A stretch of 64,000 nt of DNA from positions 1 to 64,000 of the forward strand of contig NZ_JBFOKR010000012.1 of NCBI RefSeq assembly GCF_047246645.1, in the 5' to 3' direction. The notes under the pieces are model-generated. The model did not search any database, was not told the DNA's origin, and saw only the letters and a list, made by a program, of their open reading frames with translations. This stretch comes from Ferdinandcohnia sp047246645 (GTDB lineage: Bacteria > Bacillota > Bacilli > Bacillales > Bacillaceae_L). Below are positions 8,087 through 17,644 of this stretch, in pieces (positions within the stretch are counted from its first letter, which is position 1; every line of letters starts with the position of its first letter). Both the position numbers and the translations under genes were made by a program.

Positions 8087-9223
8087 TTAGTCAAAAATAG
8101 AAATGGCAAGTTTCGCGAATATAGCAAGTTCAAGCTTTTCGAGTGTGCTACAATAGTCATCCCTGATATTAGCATCTTCCACATTTTTCTCGTTTATCAG
8201 GTTATACACCACTCGCCAATCCGTATACCAGTCTCCTTGCTCTGCTTCCTCATGTATTTTATTTTTCCAAACATGCTCAAGGCGTGGACTATAAATTCTT
8301 TTAGAGCCAAGTGTTAAACTACAATCCCTCACTCTTGGTTTTACAAGTTTACCAGGGACAGCTTCATTTAGATCATGGAAAATTGCTGGCCAATAATCCT
8401 TTCTTGAAGCTGTATGTGGTGTTTTGTTTGCCCATTCTATAATCAAGTTACGTTTCTTGTCATCATTAAATATGTGAGAATACAGTCTTTTTCCTAAATT
8501 AATTCTGTTTTGTACACTCTCAAAATGATTGACTGTTTCACCGATTAGATGAACGTGTCCATCGTGTACATAGGGAAAGAGAATATGATTAAGGTCCAGT
8601 ATTTCCTGTAGTTTGAATTCAACTGTCTCAAACACCTTCTTTTTATAGGCAGGATTCGTAAGTACTCGGTCTTCAATATATTGTTGTTCATTACAGATTT
8701 GTGCTGCTACTAGAGTATACGGATCTTTTTCTGACCAATAATAATTCCACATCACTTCCATAAACCTCGATACATTTAAAAACGGTAAAAGTGGAAATAA
8801 GTTTTTGTTTTGTTTTTTACTAGCTTCATACAGTAGTAACTGAGGAAACGCATCTTGAAATATGAGCCAATTTCCTCTTTCGATGAAAGAGAAAAAACCT
8901 TCTGCTTCTGTTTCGCTTAAAAGATAGGGTAATTGTCCGCCTTTTAAATCCGTCATATTCCAACCCGCGTTCCTTGATACCATATGTGCGAGGAATGCCC
9001 AGTAAATCTCAGGATTACGATTGTAGAAGTCGAGGTATGCATTTGTTCTGGTTATATTATTAAGGTTTAATAGTTGAGTAGTTTCTTGAATTTTATGAAC
9101 CAGTTTAGATTCGTCAGATGATAATTGTTTTTGTGGACCTTTCTTGCTTATTAATTCTTTTTTAACCTTTTTTAGTGAAGAAGGCAGGGGAGTTACTTTG
9201 TGTTTTTGTAAGAAGTTACACAA
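8087..9223 (-). CDS. yppC: DUF2515 family protein YppC
   Basis: A 378-residue protein matching B. subtilis YppC (DUF2515): FYNRNPEIYWAFLAHMVSRN, the GWNMTDLKGG turn, and EVMWNYYWSEKDPY. The function of the family is unknown; the sequence looks soluble and mostly helical, with many aromatic residues. The start is TTG at 9223, chosen because AGGAGG lies 8 bases upstream. It is monocistronic here: the gene upstream on the same strand (start 10177) has its own terminator. In B. subtilis yppC lies near recU and ponA, which are not seen in this window. Confidence 0.85.
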   Translation of the reverse strand: MCNFLQKHKVTPLPSSLKKVKKELISKKGPQKQLSSDESKLVHKIQETTQLLNLNNITRTNAYLDFYNRNPEIYWAFLAHMVSRNAGWNMTDLKGGQLPYLLSETEAEGFFSFIERGNWLIFQDAFPQLLLYEASKKQNKNLFPLLPFLNVSRFMEVMWNYYWSEKDPYTLVAAQICNEQQYIEDRVLTNPAYKKKVFETVEFKLQEILDLNHILFPYVHDGHVHLIGETVNHFESVQNRINLGKRLYSHIFNDDKKRNLIIEWANKTPHTASRKDYWPAIFHDLNEAVPGKLVKPRVRDCSLTLGSKRIYSPRLEHVWKNKIHEEAEQGDWYTDWRVVYNLINEKNVEDANIRDDYCSTLEKLELAIFAKLAISIFD

Positions 9224-9324
9224 GAATTATTACCTCCTAGTCTTATTTGAGAGGAGTTAAATAAGTTAGTGTATTTATTTTATTGAGGAAGAAGGGAAGG
9301 CGTGCTTGTATTAGACCGTATTGT

Positions 9325-9355
9325 AAAAGGCAGTAGATTTCTTATAATCCACTGC
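9325..9355 (-). terminator. Terminator of the 270-aa charged protein gene
   Basis: On the minus strand GGCAGTGGATT and AATCTACTGCC form an 11-bp stem with one mismatch or wobble, followed by TTTT. Confidence 0.75.
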
Positions 9356-9364
9356 CCAATAAGT

Positions 9365-10177
9365 TTAACCTTTTTTAATTTTAGAGGGGTTATTGATTTT
9401 GAATGCAACGGCTTCTTCAATGATAAATTCTTCATCAATATCTTTGCCTTTAGCCAATTTCTTTTTCACGATTTTTCCATCAAATTCAAGTTCTTCACCT
9501 GGTGTCAATTCAAGCTTTTTCAATGTTTTCGAATGCGAGCACCAAGCTAGTCCTATTTCAATCGGGTTATCTCCCTGGATAGCAACCTTTTCTAGAACGA
9601 CAACTTCATCATTTTCTTCATTAAAGTGGTTCCAGGTAAGCGCAAATTGTTTTACAGTAGCAGTAAAATGAACCTTATCTTCAGGAAGTTCAATTTTAGG
9701 TACTTTTTCCTTTTTAGGCTTTTTCTCTTTTTCCTCGGTTTTAGCCTTATCAACTACAGGCTCTGCAACAGTTTCGGTGGATCGCTCTTCTTCAGTATTT
9801 GTTTTTTCTGCTTTTTTAGGTTTAATAGAAGGTTCCACAGACGTATCCGATATAGCTGATTTACCAAAGCTCGGTGATTGCATTTCTTTTAAGTAGGCAG
9901 GGTGAATACAACTTAAATTGCCATCTTGAAACTCAATTACAAGTGTATTATGAGAGTTGTCTTTCCCATACACAAGATAGCCTTTTATTGTAACGAGACG
10001 CTGGTGTGTCCGATCTTTGTACCAAAATTCTTTTTTAACTTCCTTGGTAGTGGAAAGACCCCATTCTCTAACCTTTTCTTCATATTGAGCTTCATCTTCA
10101 AAAGTTTCAAAATCACCTTTGGGTGGTAAGTATTGTGTTTGACCTAGGTCTTCTATGTGAGGAAGGGTAACTGCCAT
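9365..10177 (-). CDS. Hypothetical protein with Lys/Glu-rich linker, 270 aa
   Basis: I do not recognise the family. Three parts can be seen. Residues 1-105 form a folded domain with several aromatic residues (FWYKDRTHQRLVTIKGYLVYGK). Residues about 110-170 are a low-complexity linker rich in Lys, Glu, Thr and Pro. Residues about 175-270 form a second beta-rich domain (VHFTATVKQFALTWNHF ... FIIEEAVAFKI) that could be an OB-like fold; that is a guess. The start MAVTLPHIED at 10177 has AAAGGA 9 bases upstream and is preferred over 10195. There is no signal peptide or membrane span. It is a single-gene unit. Confidence 0.7.
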   Translation of the reverse strand: MAVTLPHIEDLGQTQYLPPKGDFETFEDEAQYEEKVREWGLSTTKEVKKEFWYKDRTHQRLVTIKGYLVYGKDNSHNTLVIEFQDGNLSCIHPAYLKEMQSPSFGKSAISDTSVEPSIKPKKAEKTNTEEERSTETVAEPVVDKAKTEEKEKKPKKEKVPKIELPEDKVHFTATVKQFALTWNHFNEENDEVVVLEKVAIQGDNPIEIGLAWCSHSKTLKKLELTPGEELEFDGKIVKKKLAKGKDIDEEFIIEEAVAFKINNPSKIKKG

Positions 10178-10290
10178 CGTTAAACATCCTTTCATTTTTT
10201 ACAAATTTATGTAGTTCCTATAGAATAAACTAAAGACACTTATAAATCATATGATATATTTCTTTTGTACATATTAAAAGGGTTTAATTA

Positions 10291-10641
10291 AGAAAAGCGC
10301 AAGCGCCTAAATAAGGAACATCGTCTAAAATCCGCCACTTCCTGTGGCGAACGTCGATGTCAGCACATCCTGTGCAAGTCCGACAAGCGCTGGCCGGCTA
10401 AAGTTGCCACGTCCTGTGGCATCGCCGGCACTAGCACGTCCTGTGCGTCGGAGACCTGACGAGGAGGCTCGAAAAAAAGCAAAGCTTTTTTCCTGCGAAG
10501 TTTATACTCACGAAGCCTTCCTTAGTGTTGCCGCCTCAGGAGGGTTGAAGCGACATCTCGCTGCTTAAAGCAAAGCTTTGCGCAAGATAGTCGCAGAAGC
10601 ATATTCATAGTTGAAAACTGGCTATGCGCTGGAGCTAGACA
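10291..10641 (+). repeat. Long modular intergenic repeat, copy A1
   Basis: Starts AGAAAAGCGCAAGCGCCT and ends GCGCTGGAGCTAGAC, like copies A2 and A3. Inside are four mini hairpins of the form CAC-RTCCT-GTG or close variants, then GACGAGGAGGCTCG, a stretch around AAAGCAAAGCTTTTTT, and CCTTAGTGTTGCCGCC. A1 also carries about 60 extra bases before its right end. GC content is far above the flanks. An ORF through it is spurious. It lies between the 270-aa gene and pepF. Confidence 0.9.
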
Positions 10642-10725
10642 TAGAAAGCTTTATGTAGGAATATATTCTTTTACGGTTAACAAAACTAATTTATTAAGTG
10701 TCATTTTAAGAGAGGAGCTGTTCAT

Positions 10726-12516
10726 ATGACAACCACATATAAATCAAGAACGGAAGTACCAGAACAGGAAAAATGGAACTTATCTGACTTGTATTCTGAT
10801 GTAAGCAAATGGGAAGAAGATTACAAACTCATTGAAAAAATGGGAGAGGATCTCAAAAAGTTCGACGGGAATATTCATGATGGACACTCATTATGTGAAT
10901 ATTTAACATTAAGTGAAAAGCTATCATTTCATTTTAATAAGCTGTTTGCTTATGCAATGTTAAAAGTAGACGAGGACACACGTGTAACTGAATCACAAGC
11001 ATATTTAGATCGAGCTAAACAATTAAGTGTAAAAGTAAGCTCGGCAAATTCATTCTTTATGCCATTTTTACTAAGCTTGGAAGCAACAACATTAAAGAAG
11101 TATATTGACGAAGAAGCAGGTCTTCAATACTTCGCGAAGGAACTTTATGAGTCGTTTCGCTATAAGACACATGTGCTAACAAAGGATGAAGAAGCGATAC
11201 TTTCTCAATTGGGAGAAGCCTTATCTGCACCAAGTAATACATATGGAATGATCAATAACGCTGATATTAAGTTTGGTACAGTTACAAAGGAAAACGGGGA
11301 GAAAGTTGAGCTAACAAGAGGGATGTATGCGAAATTAATTGAAGATGAAGACCGCGAAAAGCGAAGAGAGGCATACAAAGCATACTATGAGCCATATGTT
11401 CATCTGAAAAATTCAATTGCATCTACACTCTCTGCTGCAATAAAAAACAATGTAACGTTATCTAAGCTTCGTCATTATCCTTCTGCTTTGGAAAAGGCCT
11501 TGTTCGGTGACAACGTGCCAAAAGAGGTATATGAAAACTTAATTGAAACTACGAAGAAAAACATAGGTGCGATGCACAAGTACACAAGTATTCGTAAAGA
11601 GAAGTTGGGTCTCGAAGAGTTGCGACAATATGATCTAAGTGTTCCGCTTGTAAGTGGAGCGAAAAAGGATATGTCCTTTGAAGAAGCGTATGAAACGATG
11701 TGCAAAGCGTTAGCACCACTCGGGGAAGAATACATCAACACTTTACAGGACTTTAAGCGCAATCGTTATTTTGATGTTAGAGAAACTCCAGGTAAGCGTT
11801 CTGGCGCATACAATCTAGGAGTTTATGGAGTTCACCCATTCATTTTACTGAATCACCAGGATGATTTGGACAGTTTATTTACATTGGTACATGAGTGTGG
11901 GCATGGAGTACACAGCAAATTAAGCTCAGAGCACCAACCACAAATTACAGCCCGCTACAGTATCTTCGTAGCTGAAGTAGCATCAACAGTAAATGAAGTT
12001 TTATTAATCAATTACCTATTAAACAATGAGAAAAACGAAGAGGTTCGCAAATTCCTTATTAACCATTTCATTGATAAATTCAAAGGAACATTTTTTACAC
12101 AAGTTATGTTTGCTGAATTTGAGAAAAAGACACATGAAATGGCTGAAAAAGGGATGCCGTTAAACGTAGAATCCTTCAGTCAAACATATGAAGCATTATT
12201 TAGAGAATATAATGGAGACGATATTGTCTTTGATGATGAAGTTAAGTATGGCTGGGCACGTATTCCACATTTCTATCGTCCATTTTATGTATACAAATAT
12301 GCTACTGGATTTGCATCTGCCATCCATATTGCAACAAAGCTATTAGAAGGAGATCAGGCGACACTTGATTCCTATCTAGAATTTTTAAAGAGTGGAAGCT
12401 CTGATTATCCACTTGAATTGTTGAAGAAAACCGGAGTAGATCTAACCACTCCATATCCAATTGAAAATTCTCTCAAACGCTTTTATGAGCTTGTAGAAGA
12501 GTTTTCGAAGCTGTAA
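10726..12516 (+). CDS. pepF: Oligoendopeptidase F
   Basis: A 596-residue M3-family zinc metallopeptidase, usual length for PepF. The zinc site HECGHGVH lies near residue 389, with a downstream glutamate in VAEVASTVNE as third ligand. The C-terminal helical domain holds the family Tyr/His cluster (RIPHFYRPFYVYKYATG). It cleaves short peptides in the cytoplasm, and in bacilli it has been linked to peptide turnover and to degradation of signalling peptides. GAGAGGAG precedes the ATG. It is a single-gene unit between repeat A1 and a very strong terminator. Confidence 0.95.
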   Translation: MTTTYKSRTEVPEQEKWNLSDLYSDVSKWEEDYKLIEKMGEDLKKFDGNIHDGHSLCEYLTLSEKLSFHFNKLFAYAMLKVDEDTRVTESQAYLDRAKQLSVKVSSANSFFMPFLLSLEATTLKKYIDEEAGLQYFAKELYESFRYKTHVLTKDEEAILSQLGEALSAPSNTYGMINNADIKFGTVTKENGEKVELTRGMYAKLIEDEDREKRREAYKAYYEPYVHLKNSIASTLSAAIKNNVTLSKLRHYPSALEKALFGDNVPKEVYENLIETTKKNIGAMHKYTSIRKEKLGLEELRQYDLSVPLVSGAKKDMSFEEAYETMCKALAPLGEEYINTLQDFKRNRYFDVRETPGKRSGAYNLGVYGVHPFILLNHQDDLDSLFTLVHECGHGVHSKLSSEHQPQITARYSIFVAEVASTVNEVLLINYLLNNEKNEEVRKFLINHFIDKFKGTFFTQVMFAEFEKKTHEMAEKGMPLNVESFSQTYEALFREYNGDDIVFDDEVKYGWARIPHFYRPFYVYKYATGFASAIHIATKLLEGDQATLDSYLEFLKSGSSDYPLELLKKTGVDLTTPYPIENSLKRFYELVEEFSKL

Positions 12517-12561
12517 AAACAGAAAAAACTCACCTGATGGTGAGTTTTTTCTGTTTTTTAG
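12515..12561 (+). terminator. Strong terminator of pepF
   Basis: A perfect stem of about 20 bp (AAAACAGAAAAAACTCACC with its complement, loop TGAT) followed by a T-run. It is symmetric, so it may also stop minus-strand transcription. Confidence 0.9.
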
Positions 12562-12600
12562 GTTTGGCATTGATAAAATTATGTAGAATTCTCCTCGATA

Positions 12601-12700
12601 ATGGTGGTTATGATTTTTAAATTGAAAATACGGTTTTTAATTTGAATTTACGATTTTTAATTTGAAAATACGGTTTTTAATTTAAATTTATGGTTTTTAG
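12601..12700. repeat. 20-bp tandem repeat, 5 units, inverted copy of the left-edge array
   Basis: Units such as TTTGAAAATACGGTTTTTAA alternate with TTTGAATTTACGATTTTTAA in exact 20-base phase. The reverse complement is the same unit as in 472-591. It lies between pepF and fumC, directly behind the fumC stop. Confidence 0.8.
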
Positions 12701-12729
12701 CAACTTCCCCCGAGCGTCAAATAGTGGTA

Positions 12730-14118
12730 TCATTCCTTCGGCCTCACCATTTCCTCTGGCTTCACGTATTCATCAAACTGCTCCTCTGTAAGAATACCCA
12801 AATCCAAGGCTGCTTCTCTAAGAGAAATTTCGCTTTTATGAGCATGCTTTGCAATCTTCGCTGCTTTTTCATAGCCAATATGAGGGTTAAGTGCAGTTAC
12901 GAGCATAAGCGACTCGTTTAGGTATTTTTTGATGACTTTTTCATTTGCCTGAATGCCAGTAACACAATTAACAGTAAAGGAGTTAATTGAATCTGCAAGT
13001 AACCTGACTGATTGAAGAAAGTTATAAATGATAACTGGTTTAAATACATTTAGTTCAAAATTCCCTTGGCTTGCAGCAAACCCGATTGTCGTATCGTTTC
13101 CCATGACTTGTACAGCAACCATAGTAAGCGCCTCACTTTGAGTTGGATTAACCTTGCCGGGCATGATTGAGCTTCCAGGTTCATTTTCGGGTATGGTAAT
13201 TTCTCCAATTCCGCAGCGGGGACCACTTGCTAGCCAGCGGACATCATTTGCTATCTTCATTAAATCAGCTGCTAGCGCCTTTAACGCTCCGTGTGCATAG
13301 ACCATTTCATCGTGACTTGTAAGTGCGTGAAACTTATTTTCGGATGAATGAAAAGGGCAGCCAGTGTAGGCAGAAATTTCTTTTGAGACTAATTCGCTGA
13401 ATTTCGGATGAGCGTTGATTCCGGTACCTACTGCAGTTCCTCCAATTGCCAATGCATACAACTTTTCAAGCGATTCTAGTATCATTTGTTTTGAGAGCCT
13501 TACCATGTGTACCCAACCACTAATTTCTTGACCCAGAGTTAATGGTGTAGCGTCTTGAAGATGAGTTCTTCCGATTTTTACAAGATGATCGAATTCTTTT
13601 TGTTTAGATTCAAGCGTTTTTTGTAAATTAGCGATAGGTGGGAGGAGGGTTTCCTTAATTGCTTTGACCCCGGCAATATGCATTGCAGTTGGGAAGGTAT
13701 CGTTCGAACTTTGGCTCATATTTACATCGTCATTTGGATGAACTCTTTCTTGGATACCATTCTTTCCTAACCATTCATTAGCACGGTTCGCTATAACTTC
13801 ATTGACATTCATATTACTTTGCGTCCCGCTTCCTGTTTGCCAAACTACAAGAGGGAAATGTTCAGAAAGCTTACCTGAAAGAATCTCATCACAAGCAAAG
13901 ATGATCGCGTTCAATTTATGACTGGAAAGCTTACCTAATTTCTCATTCACAATTGCAGCACTTCGTTTTAAGATAGCAAACGATAGGATAATCTCCTCAG
14001 GCATTTTTTCAAGTCCTATTCGAAAATTATCTCTGCTCCTTTGAGTCTGTGCACCCCAATAGGCATCTGCAGGAACTTTGACTTCACCCATAGTATCTTT
14101 TTCAATTCGATAATCCAT
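12730..14118 (-). CDS. fumC: Class II fumarate hydratase
   Basis: A 462-residue class II fumarase that interconverts fumarate and malate in the TCA cycle without an iron-sulfur cluster. The superfamily signature GSSIMPGKVNPTQ is present near residue 315. The substrate-site motifs GSGTQSNMNVNEV and the catalytic-His segment GRTHLQDATPLTLGQ are also intact. The start MDYRIEKDTMGEVK at 14118 has AGGTGATC just upstream and gives the normal family length; the longer reading from 14163 has no ribosome site. It is monocistronic. No clear terminator is seen on the minus strand before the repeat array. Confidence 0.96.
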   Translation of the reverse strand: MDYRIEKDTMGEVKVPADAYWGAQTQRSRDNFRIGLEKMPEEIILSFAILKRSAAIVNEKLGKLSSHKLNAIIFACDEILSGKLSEHFPLVVWQTGSGTQSNMNVNEVIANRANEWLGKNGIQERVHPNDDVNMSQSSNDTFPTAMHIAGVKAIKETLLPPIANLQKTLESKQKEFDHLVKIGRTHLQDATPLTLGQEISGWVHMVRLSKQMILESLEKLYALAIGGTAVGTGINAHPKFSELVSKEISAYTGCPFHSSENKFHALTSHDEMVYAHGALKALAADLMKIANDVRWLASGPRCGIGEITIPENEPGSSIMPGKVNPTQSEALTMVAVQVMGNDTTIGFAASQGNFELNVFKPVIIYNFLQSVRLLADSINSFTVNCVTGIQANEKVIKKYLNESLMLVTALNPHIGYEKAAKIAKHAHKSEISLREAALDLGILTEEQFDEYVKPEEMVRPKE

Positions 14119-14276
14119 ATTGATCACCTCATACGTTTTTTCTTTCCTATTATAAAGTACCATTAATTACCTATTGTGTGAAACTACTACTTTAAGGTCA
14201 TGTTTACACATCATACTTCTTGTCTATTATTTTTATAGATACTATAATTATATTTTACGAATTGGAGGTGTGCAGT

Positions 14277-16481
14277 TTGAGAAGAGAAGAGGATTTCTTT
14301 ACGAGGAAAAGAGCAGAGCTGGGTGTAACCTTAAATGACGTTCAAAAGAAAGCTGTGCTGCATACACAAGGACCATTGCTTCTATTGGCCTCTCCAGGTT
14401 CAGGAAAGACCACCACAACTATTATGCGAATCGGTTATTTGATAGAAGAGATAGGGACTCAACCATCTCGCATAAAGGCAGTTACCTTCAGTCGGGCATC
14501 TGCTGGAGATATGAAAGAAAGGTTTGCTCGATTTTTTCCAAACCACTCGACAGATTCTGTAGACTTTTCAACGATTCATAGTTTAGCTTTCGAGGTAGTA
14601 AGAGAGTATTTTTATAAAAAAGGTATTTCTTATCAATTAATTGAAGGAAATATAGAAGCCGGCAACCAGGCACCACATAAGAAAATCCTCCTTCGAAACA
14701 TTTACAAGTCCATCAATGGTGAAAATATAACAGAAGATCAACTAGAGGAGCTAACTACCTTTATTAGCTTTATAAAAAATAAGTTAATACCTAGTGATAA
14801 ATGGGCAACTGTAGCCTGTGATGTTCCTTCTGTTGAATTGATTGTACAAGAATATGAGAATGTAAAAAACTCTAATTCTTCAAACTTATTGCTAGATTAT
14901 GATGATATGCTAACCATTGCAAATGAGGCGTTCTCAAATGATGCTTATTTACTAAAAAAGTACCAGAAACGGTATGATTATATTCTCACCGATGAAAGTC
15001 AGGATACCTCACTAGTACAGCATGCTATTATTGAAAAGCTAGTAGAAGAGCACAATAATTTATACGTTGTCGCTGACGATGATCAATCCATTTATTCGTG
15101 GCGTGGTGCTGAACCACAGTACTTAATTGATTTTAAAAAGGTATACCCTGAGGCAGTAATCCTTAAAATGGAACAAAACTACCGTTCATCAAAGGACATT
15201 GTTGATGTTGCGAATCGGTTTATCAAACGAAATAAAGAGCGTTATGATAAGAATATGTTTACTGAAAACCCACAACATAAACCTATTACGATTAATGCAT
15301 TAAAGGATTATCGGGACCAGGCAAAATATATTGTTGAGGAAGTATCGGGCTTAGAAAATTTGAGTGACGTTGCTATTTTATATAGAAATAACTCTTCCTC
15401 GATACTGTTAATGAATGAACTAGATCGAAATCATGTTCCTTTTTATATGAAGGACTCTGACAATCGTTTCTTTTCTCACTGGGTCGTCAAGGATGTCCTG
15501 AATTTCATGAGAATGTCATTCACTGATAAAAGGTTCGATATCTTTGAGAAAATATACAGCAAATGTGGTTTATTTATATCGAAAGAACAACTTTACCAAC
15601 TAACCAGATTTCCATCTTCACAATCTGTATTTGACCGACTCCTAGCAAACAAAAATCTAAAAGAGTATCAAGTAAAACAGATTCTAGATGTTAAGGATAC
15701 CTTCCAGAAAATGAAGGGTGTAGCCCCGCTGCATGCTATTAAAATGATTCGTGTTCAACTTGGCTATGATAAAACTATTAAAGAGATGTGTAAAAGACTT
15801 GGCTTTAAAGAGGATTATTTACTTGGTATCCTTCAAACTTTGGAAGAAATAGCAGATTCACTTGAAACGATGGAGCAGTTTGCAAGCCGTCTGAATCATC
15901 TAGAATCATTGGTGAAATCCTCGAAATTTAATAAAAATAAAAACAGCGTGACTTTTTCAACGTTTCATAGTTCAAAGGGGCTCGAATTCAAAAAGGTGTA
16001 CATGATTGATTTAATCGAAGGGGTGATTCCTTCACATGATGATATTAAACAGTATAGAGATGGAAATCACAAACTACTAGAAGAAGCAGTACGCTTGTTC
16101 TACGTGGGAATGACACGTGCAGAACAAGAGCTGGAGTTGTTGTACTATAAAAGCCAATATGGAAAAGATGTGAGGCAATCACAATTCGTGACAAATGTCC
16201 AAAACATTCTCACTCCGCCAACTAAGATTCAACAAGATAAACCAATAAAAATGGGTCGAAAAGAAAAAAGCATTGTCCCATATAACCCAAATGCAATTAA
16301 AAAGGCAGAAGAGTTGAAAACAGGTTTCGCTATAAAACATCGTGTATTTGGTCATGGTGAGATTATTGAAATGATTGAAGATCGAATCAAAATTCAATTT
16401 CAAAAAGAGAGCAAAACTCTATTAATTGATACTTGCTTGGAATTGGGTTTATTAGAGATAGCAGACGAAGTAAATATTTAG
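14277..16481 (+). CDS. UvrD/Rep-family DNA helicase (YjcD-like)
   Basis: A 734-residue superfamily-1A helicase. Walker A ASPGSGKTTTT lies near residue 40, motif II LTDESQDTS, motif III VADDDQSIYSWRGAEP, motif IV QNYRSS, motif V TFHSSKGLEFKKVYM and motif VI RLFYVGMTRAEQEL. The overall length and C-terminal KHRVFGHGEIIEM tail resemble B. subtilis YjcD rather than PcrA. It likely unwinds or translocates on DNA in repair. The start is TTG at 14277, chosen because GGAGGTG lies 7 bases upstream; a longer reading to 14220 has no ribosome site. It stands alone, with a terminator behind. Confidence 0.93.
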   Translation: MRREEDFFTRKRAELGVTLNDVQKKAVLHTQGPLLLLASPGSGKTTTTIMRIGYLIEEIGTQPSRIKAVTFSRASAGDMKERFARFFPNHSTDSVDFSTIHSLAFEVVREYFYKKGISYQLIEGNIEAGNQAPHKKILLRNIYKSINGENITEDQLEELTTFISFIKNKLIPSDKWATVACDVPSVELIVQEYENVKNSNSSNLLLDYDDMLTIANEAFSNDAYLLKKYQKRYDYILTDESQDTSLVQHAIIEKLVEEHNNLYVVADDDQSIYSWRGAEPQYLIDFKKVYPEAVILKMEQNYRSSKDIVDVANRFIKRNKERYDKNMFTENPQHKPITINALKDYRDQAKYIVEEVSGLENLSDVAILYRNNSSSILLMNELDRNHVPFYMKDSDNRFFSHWVVKDVLNFMRMSFTDKRFDIFEKIYSKCGLFISKEQLYQLTRFPSSQSVFDRLLANKNLKEYQVKQILDVKDTFQKMKGVAPLHAIKMIRVQLGYDKTIKEMCKRLGFKEDYLLGILQTLEEIADSLETMEQFASRLNHLESLVKSSKFNKNKNSVTFSTFHSSKGLEFKKVYMIDLIEGVIPSHDDIKQYRDGNHKLLEEAVRLFYVGMTRAEQELELLYYKSQYGKDVRQSQFVTNVQNILTPPTKIQQDKPIKMGRKEKSIVPYNPNAIKKAEELKTGFAIKHRVFGHGEIIEMIEDRIKIQFQKESKTLLIDTCLELGLLEIADEVNI

Positions 16482-16522
16482 TGTAGTTAAACTACTGTTT
16501 TTTCGTCTGTTTCTCTTACACA

Positions 16523-16553
16523 ACGAGAGAAGGAAAGATCTTCTCTCGTTTTT
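16523..16553. terminator. Bidirectional terminator, helicase / lapA
   Basis: ACGAGAGAAG and CTTCTCTCGT form a perfect 10-bp stem followed by TTTTTC. It lies between convergent genes. Confidence 0.9.
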
Positions 16554-16554
16554 C

Positions 16555-16866
16555 TTATCTATCATTGTCTGTAGTATCGGTTTTACCTTCTGAATCTACA
16601 AGTGGTTCGGTTTGGCTTTTCTCGACATCAACCAAATCTTTTTCGAGCTTTTTAATTCTTCTCTGAAGTGAGTATTGACGAAATATACCGAACATCCCAA
16701 CAACCAATCCTCCTAATAATGCAGAACCAAAAATAATAAGAATAAGCGGGATCTCTGTATAACCGAACACATAGTTAACCCGAACAGAATCTACATTTAC
16801 AACAGCAAAAATAGCTACAATTAGTGCAAATAAAAGTCCTAAAATTAAATTCCATTGTGCTTTCAT
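16555..16866 (-). CDS. LapA family membrane protein
   Basis: A 103-residue protein with two transmembrane segments (about 6-26, NLILGLLFALIVAIFAVVNV, and 39-60, IPLILIIFGSALLGGLVVGM) and a charged cytoplasmic tail predicted as coiled coil (SLQRRIKKLEKDLVDVEK). This is the LapA/YrvD (DUF1049) arrangement, including the short hairpin with VRVNYVFGYTEIP. In proteobacteria LapA-type proteins act with lipopolysaccharide assembly; in Gram-positives the function is unknown. It is a single-gene unit transcribed toward the shared terminator. Confidence 0.85.
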   Translation of the reverse strand: MKAQWNLILGLLFALIVAIFAVVNVDSVRVNYVFGYTEIPLILIIFGSALLGGLVVGMFGIFRQYSLQRRIKKLEKDLVDVEKSQTEPLVDSEGKTDTTDNDR

Positions 16867-17031
16867 TCTCTACCACCCCTTTTAATACATGTACTACATA
16901 TGTTAGCCTACCCATTTTAAAGGGTAGCAACTACATACTATTCTCTTTACCCAAGCTCCTTCACTCGCAAACCAGAAAAGTACTATTATATAATAGATTT
17001 TGTAGACAATTAATGGAGTTGAATTACGAAA

Positions 17032-17625
17032 ATGAGTAAGGTATTCCCCAAGTTTTATGACATAGCCATGAAACCATTAGAAGTAGGAAGATTCAAGCAG
17101 ATACGAAAATCTTTACTACAGAAAGCGAAGGGAAGAGTAATCGAGATTGGTTCTGGGACAGGTGTAAACTTTCCGCTATATCGTAATGTTGAGAGTGTAA
17201 CGGCTATCGAACCAAGCCAATATATGATTGAACTTTCTAAATCTAATAAAGAACTTGCTTCTGTCCCAATTGAAATTGTCCAAGCTAGTGCTGAAACACT
17301 ACCATTCGGAGATCATACATATGATACAGTTGTTGCTACCCTGGTTTTTTGTACAATTCCGAACGTAAGAAAAGCATTACATGAAATAAAACGGTTGTGT
17401 AAACCAAACGGTAAAATCCTTCTTTTTGAGCATGTGAAAATGAATAATCCCATTCTTGCAAAACTACAGGACTTGTTAACCCCAGCCTGGAGTAAAATTT
17501 GTGATGGTTGTTGTTTGAATCGTGAAACAGTAAACGTACTTCAACAGGAAGGCTTTCAGATTACAAATATAACTTCTTTTTATAAAGGATTGTTTGTTGT
17601 CATCGAAATTGAAAATACTAAATAA
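17032..17625 (+). CDS. Class I SAM-dependent methyltransferase
   Basis: A 197-residue UbiE/Methyltransf_11-type enzyme. Motif I VIEIGSGTGVNFPLY lies near 36-50, followed by the acidic SAM-ribose residue (VTAIEPS), the DTVVATLVFCTIP motif IV region and KPNGKILLFEHV. The substrate is not deducible; close Bacillus relatives are annotated as phospholipid or quinone-type methyltransferases without proof. The small DUF3219 gene starts 20 bases after its stop and the luciferase-like gene follows that, so the three are likely one operon. Confidence 0.85.
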   Translation: MSKVFPKFYDIAMKPLEVGRFKQIRKSLLQKAKGRVIEIGSGTGVNFPLYRNVESVTAIEPSQYMIELSKSNKELASVPIEIVQASAETLPFGDHTYDTVVATLVFCTIPNVRKALHEIKRLCKPNGKILLFEHVKMNNPILAKLQDLLTPAWSKICDGCCLNRETVNVLQQEGFQITNITSFYKGLFVVIEIENTK

Positions 17626-17644
17626 AAAGAGAAGAGGTAAATTC

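Noticed and set aside
10344..10568. 74-codon ORF inside repeat A1
   Set aside because: Lies entirely in the structured repeat and is not open in the other copies in the same way.
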